From Paenibacillus montaniterrae (lineage in GTDB: Bacteria; Bacillota; Bacilli; Paenibacillales; Paenibacillaceae): a stretch of DNA of 64,000 nt. The stretch is taken from the NCBI RefSeq assembly GCF_018403185.1, contig NZ_BOSE01000007.1, forward strand, positions 275,101-339,100. Reading direction: 5' to 3'. Numbering within the stretch: position 1 is the first letter of the stretch; the number at the start of each line of letters is the position of its first letter. The position numbers and the translations under genes are program-made. This document shows positions 26,749 through 34,582 of the stretch, piece after piece. Below the pieces are notes generated by a model. The model was not told the DNA's origin. It saw nothing but the letters and a program-made list of their open reading frames with translations, and ran no database searches.

Positions 26749-27171
26749 CTATATTTCTCTTGAACATTTGGCAATAGGGTTACTATCTGTATGAATAAAC
26801 CTAGTATAATGTAAATTAAATGAATGGTAGAAAACCAATCTATTATATAAACTTGAACAGCAATCCAAATGATTAATATTTATCTTATTTAAAGGTCCTC
26901 TATGTGTCATTCCTATATAATTGCCTGCTGGTATTTCATAGGAGTACATTCCTTCTGGTATATCTATAATTTGCTCAACCTCCACTCCAGCTAAGTAACC
27001 TTGTTCATTTCTCTTTATGATACCTAATGTCTTAACAGGATGCTTTCTGTAAGGAATTTCTTCAATTTTAGAAAATAAAATCGGCCAAACATCACTAGGA
27101 CTTACTATAGTTCCTATACTCCCAACTCCAAGGATATTCATTGATGGAAATTTATAAATTGTGGGTTCCAT
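26749..27171 (-). CDS. GyrI-like effector-binding-domain protein
   Basis: This 140-residue protein starts at ATG 27171 with GAAGG upstream. The middle (KTLGIIKRNEQGYLAGVEVE, IPEGMYSYEIPAGNYIGMTH) matches the AraC-effector-binding/GyrI-like fold. The last ~45 residues do not look like the usual 'EIY…' ending, and a frameshift in the tail is possible. It neighbours a second protein of the same fold. Confidence 0.65.
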   Translation of the reverse strand: MEPTIYKFPSMNILGVGSIGTIVSPSDVWPILFSKIEEIPYRKHPVKTLGIIKRNEQGYLAGVEVEQIIDIPEGMYSYEIPAGNYIGMTHRGPLNKININHLDCCSSLYNRLVFYHSFNLHYTRFIHTDSNPIAKCSREI

Positions 27172-27203
27172 ATTATCCTTCTTCGTTTCGAATATTCCTT
27201 ACT

Positions 27204-27686
27204 TTAATCATTCAATTTGCATATTGGAATTAGTATTTCGACAGGCTCCTCATCTACTTCATCATTTATATAAAAGATCTCGATTTGGCAAGCACCATAA
27301 AATTTATGTTCATATCTATTTTGTTTCATCCAATCAAAAAGCTTATTGTAACCTTCACCTATTGTTTTATTTGTACATGATACTTTTACATACTCTGTGT
27401 CTGGCAGTGTAAAAGCAATCATTCCTTCAGGAACATTGTCGACTTCTGTAACCTCTACACACGCAAAATAAGTAGCAAGAATACCATTACACATTCCAGG
27501 ACTGAATAGAGTTTCGTAATCCTTTGAGTTTTTTATTTCTTTTCTTCTTTCCCAAAACTCTCTTTGAACAGTAACAGCGACTTCAGGGAATGACTCCGGA
27601 AAATTCCCAGTAATAGACATTCCTACAAGCTTATATTCTCTGTTAACAACTTCAATTTCAAATGATGCCTCCAGTTGTTTATTCAT
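27204..27686 (-). CDS. GyrI-like effector-binding-domain protein
   Basis: This 160-residue protein starts at ATG 27686 after AAAGGAGG. The layout is typical: an N-terminal strand REYKLVGMSITG, then ILATYFACVEVTEVDNVPEG, YVKVSCTNKTIGEGYNKLF and a closing IEIFYI…VEILIPI. These stand-alone domains bind or hydrolyse small molecules. It is tandem with a related gene 32 bp downstream, probably one operon. Confidence 0.82.
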   Translation of the reverse strand: MNKQLEASFEIEVVNREYKLVGMSITGNFPESFPEVAVTVQREFWERRKEIKNSKDYETLFSPGMCNGILATYFACVEVTEVDNVPEGMIAFTLPDTEYVKVSCTNKTIGEGYNKLFDWMKQNRYEHKFYGACQIEIFYINDEVDEEPVEILIPICKLND

Positions 27687-27717
27687 AATTGTTCATTTCC
27701 TCCTTTGGATTTACATA

Positions 27718-28416
27718 CTAAATGATTTGAACAATATTACTTGAAATTTTCTTATATTTATTAAAAAGATTTAAATCATGACAGGGTAATGGAATATACT
27801 CATTCTGAAGAGCATCAGAAATAAAAGATTCATTTTTTTCTGTATTTGAGTAAACTCCAATAGGTCTATTCCCAATTAAATTGCTACAGTTATAACATTC
27901 GTCTCCAGTAATTACATAACTTTTATCATTCTCTTCAAAATAAATTACTGACGAACCGATTGAATGACCACCAATAACTTTGAACTTAAATTTATTATCA
28001 AACAAAAACTCATTTTTAACTGTTATCACATTTTCTTTAAGCAGTCTTTCTCGGGTAGACGGTTTTCCATTATTTATTACGTTCATATATTCATCATAAG
28101 AGATAATTATCAATGAATCTCTGAATAAATCTAAATTGTCTATATGGTCAAAGTGGCTATGAGTGATAAATATAACATCAATCTGATTCAAGTTAGTTAG
28201 ATGGTTTATTTCATCTTCTATATTTATCAAGGTTATGCCCCACTTTTCAGCGATAATTTGATCTCGAAAACCAACATCAAATAAAATGGTTTTATTATTG
28301 TATTGAGCCAAATAATAAGACCATGAGATTTGCATTTTCTCGTCGCTTTTTATATCACGATAAATATACTTTGCAAACAGGGATGATTCACCAAACTTTA
28401 TAGCATAAAGATTCAT
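27718..28416 (-). CDS. Metallo-beta-lactamase-fold hydrolase (lactonase-like)
   Basis: This 232-residue protein starts at ATG 28416 after AAAAGGAG. The zinc motif THSHFDHID is at ~85-93. GGHSIGSSVIYF gives the next His, TGDECYN the bridging Asp and LPCHDLNLF the last His. The order and spacing resemble N-acyl-homoserine lactonases and similar MBL enzymes; the substrate is not known. It is a single-gene unit preceded by a HAD-gene fragment. Confidence 0.85.
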   Translation of the reverse strand: MNLYAIKFGESSLFAKYIYRDIKSDEKMQISWSYYLAQYNNKTILFDVGFRDQIIAEKWGITLINIEDEINHLTNLNQIDVIFITHSHFDHIDNLDLFRDSLIIISYDEYMNVINNGKPSTRERLLKENVITVKNEFLFDNKFKFKVIGGHSIGSSVIYFEENDKSYVITGDECYNCSNLIGNRPIGVYSNTEKNESFISDALQNEYIPLPCHDLNLFNKYKKISSNIVQII

Positions 28417-28444
28417 ATTTTTCTCCTTTTATAGCTTTTCAATC

Positions 28445-28753
28445 TTAAAGGATTCCTAGGTCCTTTTCACTGAATATCGATGAATCTAAATTTAAATTGT
28501 ATTCTATAAAGAGTCTTCTAAACCTTTCCGTTCTTAGCTGGCCTAGATTAATCGCTCCTTTTTCATACTCATCCCAAAGCAGTTGATTAATTTTTCTATA
28601 GCTTTCTAACTGGCTTGGCATAATAAAAACCCCAAATTCTTCAAATGTATTTGTAAGAGCATATATTTCTGCTTTGACATAATCAAATAATGTATCATCA
28701 GCATCAAATAAAATGATTTCGTATTGCAATCCAGTAGCCTCCTTGCTTTTCAA
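28445..28753 (-). pseudogene. Truncated HAD-superfamily hydrolase gene (N-terminal part)
   Basis: About 102 residues remain of a YjjG-type HAD phosphatase, normally ~230. The catalytic LFDADDTLFDY motif and cap start (ALTNTFEEFGV, LRTERFRRLF) are intact, but the frame stops at EKDLGIL before motifs II-IV. The MBL gene begins 29 bp further on, consistent with a deletion junction. It cannot make an active phosphatase. Confidence 0.8.
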
Positions 28754-28762
28754 TTTATTCTT

Positions 28763-30175
28763 TCATTCATGATGTAAAGAGGTGCCATCACTGGTTTCTT
28801 TTAAGTGCTTGTTGAAAAAATCCAAAACGTACTGGTTCACGATATTCGCGCTTCTTTTACCGTCAATGTCGCCCGTCATGCCGAGCAGCTTCAAAAGCTT
28901 TGAATAGAGCTGCAAATCGGTAAAATTATAATGCTCCGTACCTTCAATATACACCATTGATGCTTGGTCTATGATTTTGTACTCCCGTTTTCGTTCCTCA
29001 ATCATCTTGTTGAATTCTTCTTTCGTTAAACCTGAATTTTTGATTTCTTCTTCAGAAATATTTCCGCTAAGCGCCTTGTTTTTGAGGTCTATAAAGCTAC
29101 TCGATTCCATGAATAGAAACGGCTTTGAAATCGCCTGCTTGTCGTTGACATTGTATAGTGAGCCATCCATGTTGATTCCAGCTTTAATTCTGTGATTTGA
29201 ATATGCGGTGTTAAATGCCGTGGCACCGCCAAACGAATGACCCATCATCCCGATGTTGTCCATATCCAGTTTTCTCTCAAAGGCATCACGATTTAGCTGA
29301 TTCAACTGGTCGATGACAAAGTCAGCATCCTGCGTCCAAATGTTCCCGAGCTTGTCGATGTTTTCGGAAGCTCCGTTCAAATATTGCTCAGTTGTTAGGC
29401 CTGTCACCCGTCCGTCGGGAAAAGCCGTGGCCGTTGTGCTGTAAGTATGATCAATCGCAACTGTTACAAATCCATGGCTTGCCAAATGCTCGGCTTGGGA
29501 AGCGTGCAGCAGCCGACTTGTTCCAAAGCCGTGGCTGACTATGACGACTGGATATCGGGCTTCAGCTGATGAAATCGTGGCGTTTTCGTATGAGTTGGTT
29601 TTGATGTAGCGCCAATAGTCCAATGCAAACGCGGGAAGGCCAAATCCATCTGCGAACCTCTCAATATATTCGTGAAATGTGCTTGCGTCTTCGGGAAAGA
29701 GAGGTGCCTGTTTCTGTCCATTCAAATCTTGTGCCGGGTACCATACTTGGATCATCAGTTCTCTTTTATCGTGCGGATTGTTTGTCAGCGATTCTTCTCT
29801 GCCGCGGTCGGTCAAATGAAACGTTTTCGTTCCGACCGAATAAGCGCCGTCAGGCTTAGGCAAATTGAAAACCGGTAGATATACAGATAGGAAGACGGAG
29901 AACGCCAGTATAGTAAATGTTAGAACATACAAACCATATTTCAACGGCCTCCATCTCCTGTTAGGAAGCCTTTTTCTGATGATCGTGATAAAGGCAAGGG
30001 GGATGGAGATCAGATAAATCAAAACCATTTGCCACCTATACCCCTCAAAAAAAAGCTGTCCCGCTAATACAGCAATGCTCGCAAATCCAGCCGAAGCAGC
30101 GAGCTTTCTCGGCATAGTTTGCTGAAACAGCATAACAAAAGTCAAAAAAGTTAATAATATTTCGAAAATTCTCAC
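28763..30175 (-). CDS. Alpha/beta hydrolase, platelet-activating-factor acetylhydrolase-like
   Basis: This 470-residue protein starts at GTG 30175 (GGGAG upstream). Four N-terminal membrane helices (~residues 1-115) are followed by a PAF-AH-like hydrolase domain. It shows RELMIQVWYPA, PVVIVSHGFGTSR (oxyanion side), DNIGMMGHSFGGATAF with the GHSFGG nucleophile elbow at ~residue 312, and EGTEHYNFTDL with the catalytic His. It is probably a membrane-anchored esterase/lipase. It abuts the HAD fragment. Confidence 0.87.
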   Translation of the reverse strand: MRIFEILLTFLTFVMLFQQTMPRKLAASAGFASIAVLAGQLFFEGYRWQMVLIYLISIPLAFITIIRKRLPNRRWRPLKYGLYVLTFTILAFSVFLSVYLPVFNLPKPDGAYSVGTKTFHLTDRGREESLTNNPHDKRELMIQVWYPAQDLNGQKQAPLFPEDASTFHEYIERFADGFGLPAFALDYWRYIKTNSYENATISSAEARYPVVIVSHGFGTSRLLHASQAEHLASHGFVTVAIDHTYSTTATAFPDGRVTGLTTEQYLNGASENIDKLGNIWTQDADFVIDQLNQLNRDAFERKLDMDNIGMMGHSFGGATAFNTAYSNHRIKAGINMDGSLYNVNDKQAISKPFLFMESSSFIDLKNKALSGNISEEEIKNSGLTKEEFNKMIEERKREYKIIDQASMVYIEGTEHYNFTDLQLYSKLLKLLGMTGDIDGKRSANIVNQYVLDFFNKHLKETSDGTSLHHE

Positions 30176-30204
30176 GTTTTTCTCCCTTATATTGGTGGTC
30201 TTAT

Positions 30205-30250
30205 ACTAGTGTGTGGTTGAAAATTCAATCCTGCTAATTCCAAGTCTTCA
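30205..30250 (-). pseudogene. Short Nudix-gene relic
   Basis: One minus frame reads VAEDLELAGLNFQPH. The DNA matches ~40 bp of the Nudix gene at ~47400-47440 (encoding VVEDLELAGLYFQPH) with only a few differences. No other part of that gene is present here. Confidence 0.6.
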
Positions 30251-30262
30251 GCAACCTTATTA

Positions 30263-30727
30263 CTATTTGTTTACATGAGCATCAGGAGCTTTATCCAAGA
30301 CTAGATTAAGGACGATTTTATGCTCTAAGAAAGCTTTTAGTCCACACAGTACTATCGTATATCCTCCCATTGAGTTAATACATTGGTTTAAGACCTCCTC
30401 AGTATTTCCTGCGAATCCGTAGTTTTCAATGGAGACAAAAGTCTCATTATGAATTCTTGGGGAAAAGAGCCATTTAATATTAGTCCCATCCGACGATTCA
30501 ACAAGAATCCGTTTGTTTTTCTCGATATCTTTTACATAGATTTCATCTGAAACGCCATACATCTCCCATTCCCAAAGAATTCGTTTTCCAACTTCTAAAC
30601 GATCACTACTTTTAGTAAACCAAAATTTTGTTGTAATCTCTGGATCTATAAAGGCTTCAAATACTTCTTCGACTGGTCTTTTAATAAGCATTTCGGATCT
30701 TACAATTGGTTCATGGCTTAATAACAT
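30263..30727 (-). CDS. SRPBCC/START (AHSA1-like) domain protein
   Basis: This 154-residue protein starts at ATG 30727 with AAAGGAAG upstream. RSEMLIKRPVEEVFEAFIDP and TTKFWFTKSSDRLEVG open the AHSA1-like fold. FVSIENYGFAGN and GGYTIVLCGLKAFLEH close it. Such domains bind hydrophobic ligands in a deep cavity; the ligand is unknown. It is a single-gene unit. A relic of a closely related gene start is found at ~34385-34412. Confidence 0.85.
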   Translation of the reverse strand: MLLSHEPIVRSEMLIKRPVEEVFEAFIDPEITTKFWFTKSSDRLEVGKRILWEWEMYGVSDEIYVKDIEKNKRILVESSDGTNIKWLFSPRIHNETFVSIENYGFAGNTEEVLNQCINSMGGYTIVLCGLKAFLEHKIVLNLVLDKAPDAHVNK

Positions 30728-30774
30728 GTTGACACTTCCTTTCGCGAAGTTTGCTCTATTACTGGAATTTCTGG

Positions 30775-30803
30775 TTCACTTCTTTTTCCAGTTATGTTAT
30801 CAT
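30775..30803 (+). promoter_or_regulatory. Putative promoter of a small antisense RNA
   Basis: TTCACT, a 17-nt spacer and TATCAT at 30798-30803 point toward the toxin-like ORF from the opposite side, with start expected at ~30810. Confidence 0.4.
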
Positions 30804-30809
30804 ACTTGT

Positions 30810-30935
30810 ACAGAAACCGAGTGCGGCAAACACTCAGCTTAACAATTGGCTTAGATGGGAGCTCCCTTCTTAGTTAAAAAAGACCAAAAACCCACCTCTG
30901 GCTGCAACTGAACTGCAACCTTAGGGTGGGTTTTT
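30810..30935 (+). ncRNA. Putative type I antitoxin RNA (convergent with Hol-Tox-like ORF)
   Basis: Downstream of the promoter, the transcript would contain an ACCGAGTG / CACTCAG-type stem and TAAGCCAATTG-like sequence typical of antitoxin RNAs at Hol-Tox/TxpA-BsrG-type loci in Bacillales. It would end at the shared hairpin 30888-30935, which overlaps the end of the toxin ORF. The assignment is by locus architecture and remembered sequence pattern, not by search. Confidence 0.45.
30888..30935. terminator. Bidirectional terminator shared by toxin and antitoxin transcripts
   Basis: AAAAACCCACC and GGTGGGTTTTT arms, with an inner GGTTGCAG/CTGCAACC-like pair, give U-tracts in both directions. Confidence 0.75.
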
Positions 30936-30975
30936 ACTTTCTCTTGATAATCGTTAACACATCCTTTGCTTCCAT
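30934..30975 (-). CDS. 13-residue Hol-Tox-like toxin remnant
   Basis: The ORF encodes MEAKDVLTIIKRK behind a near-perfect AAAGGAGGTGAGGCC site and in front of a strong terminator. Hol-Tox (putative holin-like) toxins of Bacillales usually start M-x-x-x-D/E-A-L-x and continue ~20 hydrophobic residues before a Lys-rich end. Here the hydrophobic part is missing, as if deleted in frame. It is probably non-toxic; it could alternatively be a leader peptide. Confidence 0.5.
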   Translation of the reverse strand: MEAKDVLTIIKRK

Positions 30976-31074
30976 GGCCTCACCTCCTTTCAAAGGGAAA
31001 CCATGACCACCCAGATTCAATTGTCTTCCCTATTGTACCATCTTCTACCGAAATACTATCAACTCACCAATCAT

Positions 31075-31458
31075 CTATCTTTTTTTATAATAGTGTATTT
31101 CAATATTTTTGCTTTTTAATACCATTTGATCTTTCTTTAATTCAATCTCGAATAATGAGTCTTGCAGCAGGATTTGTTTTTCCGTTATCCATTGATAATT
31201 TATATTTTTTTCTTCCTCACTAAAGTTCCTTTGTGAACTTCCACCTTCTACTGAAACGTAATTAAATGTTTTAGCATGAATATTAGTCTCTGTTACTTCC
31301 AAGTAATTATATTGTCCTAACTCTTCATCACTTCCAACTATTTGACTTACTTGATCTGATTCCCAAACTCCAAGTAACATAGCTTTATTATCTTGCTTAC
31401 AGCTTGTTAAGAAAACTGTAACCATCAGCAATAACATCAATGTCATAAATTTAGGCAT
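31075..31458 (-). CDS. Small lipoprotein of unknown function
   Basis: This 127-residue protein starts at ATG 31458 (AAAGGAAA upstream). The lipoprotein signal MTLMLLLMVTVFLTSC is followed by a ~105-residue domain with LLGVWESDQV and YQWITEKQILL. This resembles small lipocalin-like 'copper-resistance/DUF' folds but is not assigned. A short ORF lies directly upstream. Confidence 0.7.
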   Translation of the reverse strand: MPKFMTLMLLLMVTVFLTSCKQDNKAMLLGVWESDQVSQIVGSDEELGQYNYLEVTETNIHAKTFNYVSVEGGSSQRNFSEEEKNINYQWITEKQILLQDSLFEIELKKDQMVLKSKNIEIHYYKKR

Positions 31459-31481
31459 TAAAGTTTCCTTTCTTGTTGTGG

Positions 31482-31613
31482 TTAGGCGACTCCGCAATAG
31501 TATTCTAAAGGGTTCATCTCTTCAGTATTTACTTTGCTGAACTGTGAAGCTGCTGGTCCAATTTTTCTATCTCCTTTTTCTTTTTCTTTCAAACGAATCA
31601 CCCTCACTTCCAT
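31482..31613 (-). CDS. Possible 43-residue ORF upstream of lipoprotein gene
   Basis: The ORF starts MEVRVIRLKEKEKGDRKIGP and ends NPLEYYCGVA, with one Cys five residues from the end. An AAGGA site lies ~10 nt upstream. The stop is 23 nt before the lipoprotein start, so it would be in the same transcript. It could be a true small peptide or the tail of a lost gene. Confidence 0.35.
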   Translation of the reverse strand: MEVRVIRLKEKEKGDRKIGPAASQFSKVNTEEMNPLEYYCGVA

Positions 31614-31671
31614 AGTCTATTTATTCCTTGTAGATACGAGTTTCCATAATTGTCTCCTGAATTCTTATATG

Positions 31672-32022
31672 TTAGTCTCTGCTATTTTTCTTGCGACGAA
31701 AAAATGATATTCCTCCAAAACCACTTATTACAGCAATATAAAAACCCAGATCATACCACCAACCAGAGTTATATGTTTCATATAATCTAATGTTTTCATT
31801 GAAAACACCAATAATTAATGAAATCGGAGCCACCCAGCCATGCCAAATACCCCATAAAAATCCTCTATGAGTAATGCTCACAATATTACTTCCAGCTGGA
31901 TACTCTTTGACAAGTTCTGCTAACAATGATGATAACCTTTCACATGCCTTCGTAGTGGAATCGCCTATAGGTGGTATAGTCGGGTTCACGTGGAGACAAC
32001 ACCTACGTCTATTCCCCTCCAT
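31672..32022 (-). pseudogene. Chimeric ORF: histidine-phosphatase fragment fused to a small membrane protein
   Basis: The first part (PIGDSTTKACERLSSLLAEL … AGSNIVSITHRG) looks like the C-terminal half of a histidine phosphatase family protein (PxxG-ES-T, then V-THGG). At THRG it switches to FLWGIWHGWVAPISLIIG … GGISFFRRKK. This second part is ~95% identical in DNA to the last 195 bp of the gene at 37344-37640. The phosphatase N-terminus with its RHG motif is missing. The junction looks like a recombination scar; whether the fusion is expressed is unknown. Confidence 0.65.
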
Positions 32023-32209
32023 GAAACCAATCCGTAATACGAATAGGAATTACGAGCAACCCAGAATAATAAAATCTAAAATTGATTTGTTGGCTGCTGA
32101 CCCTACGATTAGCGGTCTTGCATTAACGAACAAGTTCACAGCAATTTCTTATATAAATTTGGATGTTCGATAGCATTCTAGTATTCGCTAACCTGAAATA
32201 TGTAATAAA

Positions 32210-32234
32210 GACCAAGTTCCAGGAAAACTTGGTC
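32210..32234. terminator. Hairpin downstream of DedA gene
   Basis: GACCAAGTT / AACTTGGTC arms enclose a short loop, ~80 bp past the DedA stop. There is no strong T-tract, so the role is uncertain. Confidence 0.4.
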
Positions 32235-32312
32235 AGTACAATTAGCATGGATGGGCAGTCCCTTCTTAATCAGTTATATTTTACCTTTATTTACATCTGC
32301 GTACAAGCGTTC

Positions 32313-32945
32313 TCAATGTTCCTTATCTTCCCTGTTAGAGCGACTACCTTTCGCTCTTTGAGCCTGAACCAGCAACCATCCCCCTACGAGAACAGCAACT
32401 CCAATAAAAAAGTACTTCAAGTATTGCTCGGCGATATTAAATATATATTTCCAATTCTCGCCAAAGAAATAGCCGATTGAAAAAAATGCTATAATCCATA
32501 AAGCCGCCCCGATATAGGCATATGGGAGCACTTTCTGATAAGGTACACGGATAATTCCTATAAAATAGCCGATAAATTGTCGTACACCAGGAATGAAAAA
32601 GCTGAGCAGCAATAGTCGATTCCCGTATTTGTCATAGTAGTAACGCGTCTTCTCAACAATCTCCGGCTTGAGGAAAAGCCAGCGGCCGTAACGTTCTATC
32701 ACTGGCATACCGACCTTGTAGCCAATCATGTATGTGATGGTAATCCCTATAATCGATCCCGCCAAAGCTGCTATAATTGCTGATAGCCCGTGAAGCACAT
32801 CTTTAGAGGCTAAGAAACCGGTATAAGTCAAGGTACTATTGCCCGGAGGAATGGGGAGAGCGATGAAATCCAGCGGCAAACCAATTAGCAGGACCAGGTA
32901 TCCATATTCGTGAAATAATCGTTCAACTACACCGATCAGATCCAT
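32313..32945 (-). CDS. DedA-family membrane protein
   Basis: This 210-residue protein starts at ATG 32945, overlapping the upstream TAA (TAATG) with GGGAG 7 nt before it. LIGLPLDFIALPIPPGNSTL at ~19-38 and RYYYDKYGNRLLLLSFFIPGVRQF at ~100-123 are the DedA hallmark (F/Y-x-R…PG-R). About five membrane segments follow. DedA proteins include undecaprenyl-phosphate and phospholipid flippases. It is the last gene of a three-gene envelope operon with PAP2 and a lipid glycosyltransferase-like gene. Confidence 0.9.
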   Translation of the reverse strand: MDLIGVVERLFHEYGYLVLLIGLPLDFIALPIPPGNSTLTYTGFLASKDVLHGLSAIIAALAGSIIGITITYMIGYKVGMPVIERYGRWLFLKPEIVEKTRYYYDKYGNRLLLLSFFIPGVRQFIGYFIGIIRVPYQKVLPYAYIGAALWIIAFFSIGYFFGENWKYIFNIAEQYLKYFFIGVAVLVGGWLLVQAQRAKGSRSNREDKEH

Positions 32946-33583
32946 TAACATTCTCCCTCTTGTACTGAAAAATTCCGCTGCCTCCGCCCATCACCAGTCA
33001 CGACAAAGCTGTCAGGAGCGGACAAGCGGACAGAGATGCCCGTTACAGCGATTTTGTGACGAGCAATGCCTTTTCTCTGCAGAGCAGCACACACACCTTC
33101 GGAGCCAACCAGATATAAATCCGTAGACGGCTGTATCCAATAGCTGTGATCGGAATGATCGGTAATTATCGCTGTCGTCGGCAGATCCGTCTTCCCTTTT
33201 TCCTTAAGCAACGACATTGCGGCTGACGCCGGCGGGAACGTGCTGACAACCATCGTCGGCTGTTCCTCCTGCAAAAGTATGAGCAGACGCTGCTGGCTGG
33301 TCGCGCGAATATGCTTCAGAAAAAATGTTAGCATGCTGTCCGTACGTGTCTTCTGATACAAATAGCCGTACGAGGAAGGAAAATGCTTCATCCATTGCAG
33401 AAAGCAATGCCGTTCAAGCGCATACATACGGGGATGGACCAACTCCATAAAGTCGACCACTTTCACCTCTATTCCCGGTTTGTATAGCGCTGATGCTTCC
33501 AAAATCGCCTTGGCTGCCTGCATATGGCCATCCCCGAATGAGCCTGATAGAATCAGTAGTTTTTCCCGCTTCACACGATCCAT
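32945..33583 (-). CDS. MGDG-synthase/UgtP-like N-terminal domain protein (C-terminal half missing)
   Basis: This 212-residue protein starts at ATG 33583 (GAGGG upstream). ILSGSFGDGHMQAAKAI at ~10-26 is the lipid-acceptor domain signature of MGDG synthase/YpfP (UgtP). VVSTFPPASAAMSLLKEKG and TAIITDHSDHSYW follow as usual. Full-length enzymes have ~370-400 residues with a GT-B nucleotide-sugar domain. Here the protein ends at GISVRLSAPDSF plus ~18 residues and runs straight into dedA. It is either a truncated remnant or a stand-alone acceptor domain. Confidence 0.82.
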   Translation of the reverse strand: MDRVKREKLLILSGSFGDGHMQAAKAILEASALYKPGIEVKVVDFMELVHPRMYALERHCFLQWMKHFPSSYGYLYQKTRTDSMLTFFLKHIRATSQQRLLILLQEEQPTMVVSTFPPASAAMSLLKEKGKTDLPTTAIITDHSDHSYWIQPSTDLYLVGSEGVCAALQRKGIARHKIAVTGISVRLSAPDSFVVTGDGRRQRNFSVQEGEC

Positions 33584-33606
33584 AACAATTACTTCCCTCA
33601 CAACGT

Positions 33607-34128
33607 TTAATTTTGCATGCACCAAATAACCAGCATCGCCGTCAGGAATCCGACCATTCCTCCTGCCATACAATCGATCGGATAGTGATAGCCCCAATAA
33701 ACTCGGGATACGGCTACTAACAAGGCCAGTCCAATTAAAATAAATATCATTACTGGCGAAGAGACGAACATTAAAGGTGTAACAAGGGCAAAAATTGCGG
33801 TTGTATGACCGGATGGAAAGGAGTAATCCTTCAATGGGAATTTGCCTACCTTAACCCGTTCCATCTTGCGAAAAGGCCGATCTCTGCGCACCTTTCTCTT
33901 GATCAGGACAACAGCGATATGGCTAACGACCAAGGCAATTAAGCTTTGCAGCCCGATTCTGCTGAGTTCCCCTTCGGCAAACCATGCCAAAGATACTGCG
34001 CAAATAATAGTAAACAACGCACCTCCCAAGTGAGTGATCCATCCGAACAATCGGTCCAGGACCCGACCACTCAGTCGCTGGTTGCACCAGAAAAACATCA
34101 TATGATCAATTTGTCTTATCCAATGCAT
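33607..34128 (-). CDS. PAP2-family membrane phosphatase (undecaprenyl-diphosphatase-like)
   Basis: This 173-residue protein starts at ATG 34128 (GGAGGGAG upstream). All three PAP2 motifs are intact: KRKVRRDRP at ~77-85, YSFPSGHTTA at ~102-111 and SRVYWGYHYPID at ~140-151. Such enzymes dephosphorylate undecaprenyl pyrophosphate, phosphatidate or PGP. It is first in the operon with the MGDG-synthase-like and DedA genes, all acting on membrane lipids. Confidence 0.92.
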   Translation of the reverse strand: MHWIRQIDHMMFFWCNQRLSGRVLDRLFGWITHLGGALFTIICAVSLAWFAEGELSRIGLQSLIALVVSHIAVVLIKRKVRRDRPFRKMERVKVGKFPLKDYSFPSGHTTAIFALVTPLMFVSSPVMIFILIGLALLVAVSRVYWGYHYPIDCMAGGMVGFLTAMLVIWCMQN

Positions 34129-34582
34129 ACTTCTTTCTACTCCCTCCTAAAATGAATTCGAGCTTGGTTGGAGTAACCATAAATCCTCTGCAACAGGCTG
34201 TTATGCTAAATATAACAAAGCAAGGGGAATGCTCCCAGCGTCGTGCGATTGAATTAATATCGGTCGATAGACCGAAAACCAATATCTTGCGTCACATGAA
34301 ATAAACGTTCCTTTACAATTAGTTCGAAAAATAGTCCAAAAAAATCAAAAGTACCATTCTACCGCGACAGGTAGAACGGTTCTTTTCAACTGGTCTTCTA
34401 ATAAGCATTTCAGATGAAGAACAATAGTTCTGTATCTTGAATCTTAAGCTTGTTACTGTCATTCTGGATACGCTTGACCCGTATGTAGCTTATGCATACG
34501 ATATGTCTCCTTTTTGTCGGGTAACGCGCTCGTTTACACCTTACCCAACATCAGGAGATTTTTGATTTTTAGTCCAGGTCCG
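34129..34582. other. Intergenic region with palindromes and gene relics
   Basis: No intact gene is visible. It holds TCGGTCGATAGACCGA (34259-34274), a hairpin with a TCTTTT tail (34353-34389) and, at 34385-34412, ~30 bp matching the start of the START-domain gene at ~30670 (EMLI-RRPVE in frame on the minus strand). A GGGTAA / TTACCC inverted pair lies at 34518-34546, after the export gene below. Confidence 0.5.
34353..34389 (+). terminator. Hairpin with T-tract
   Basis: ACCATTCTACC / GGTAGAACGGT around GCGACA is followed by TCTTTT on the plus strand. No plus-strand gene precedes it, so it may be a relic or belong to an unseen small RNA. Confidence 0.4.

Noticed and set aside
31874..32480. 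Two ~100-codon plus-strand frames around the chimeric gene and DedA
   Set aside because: No recognisable domain and no ribosome binding site. The second lies mostly opposite the DedA stop region, and the first opposite the phosphatase fragment.
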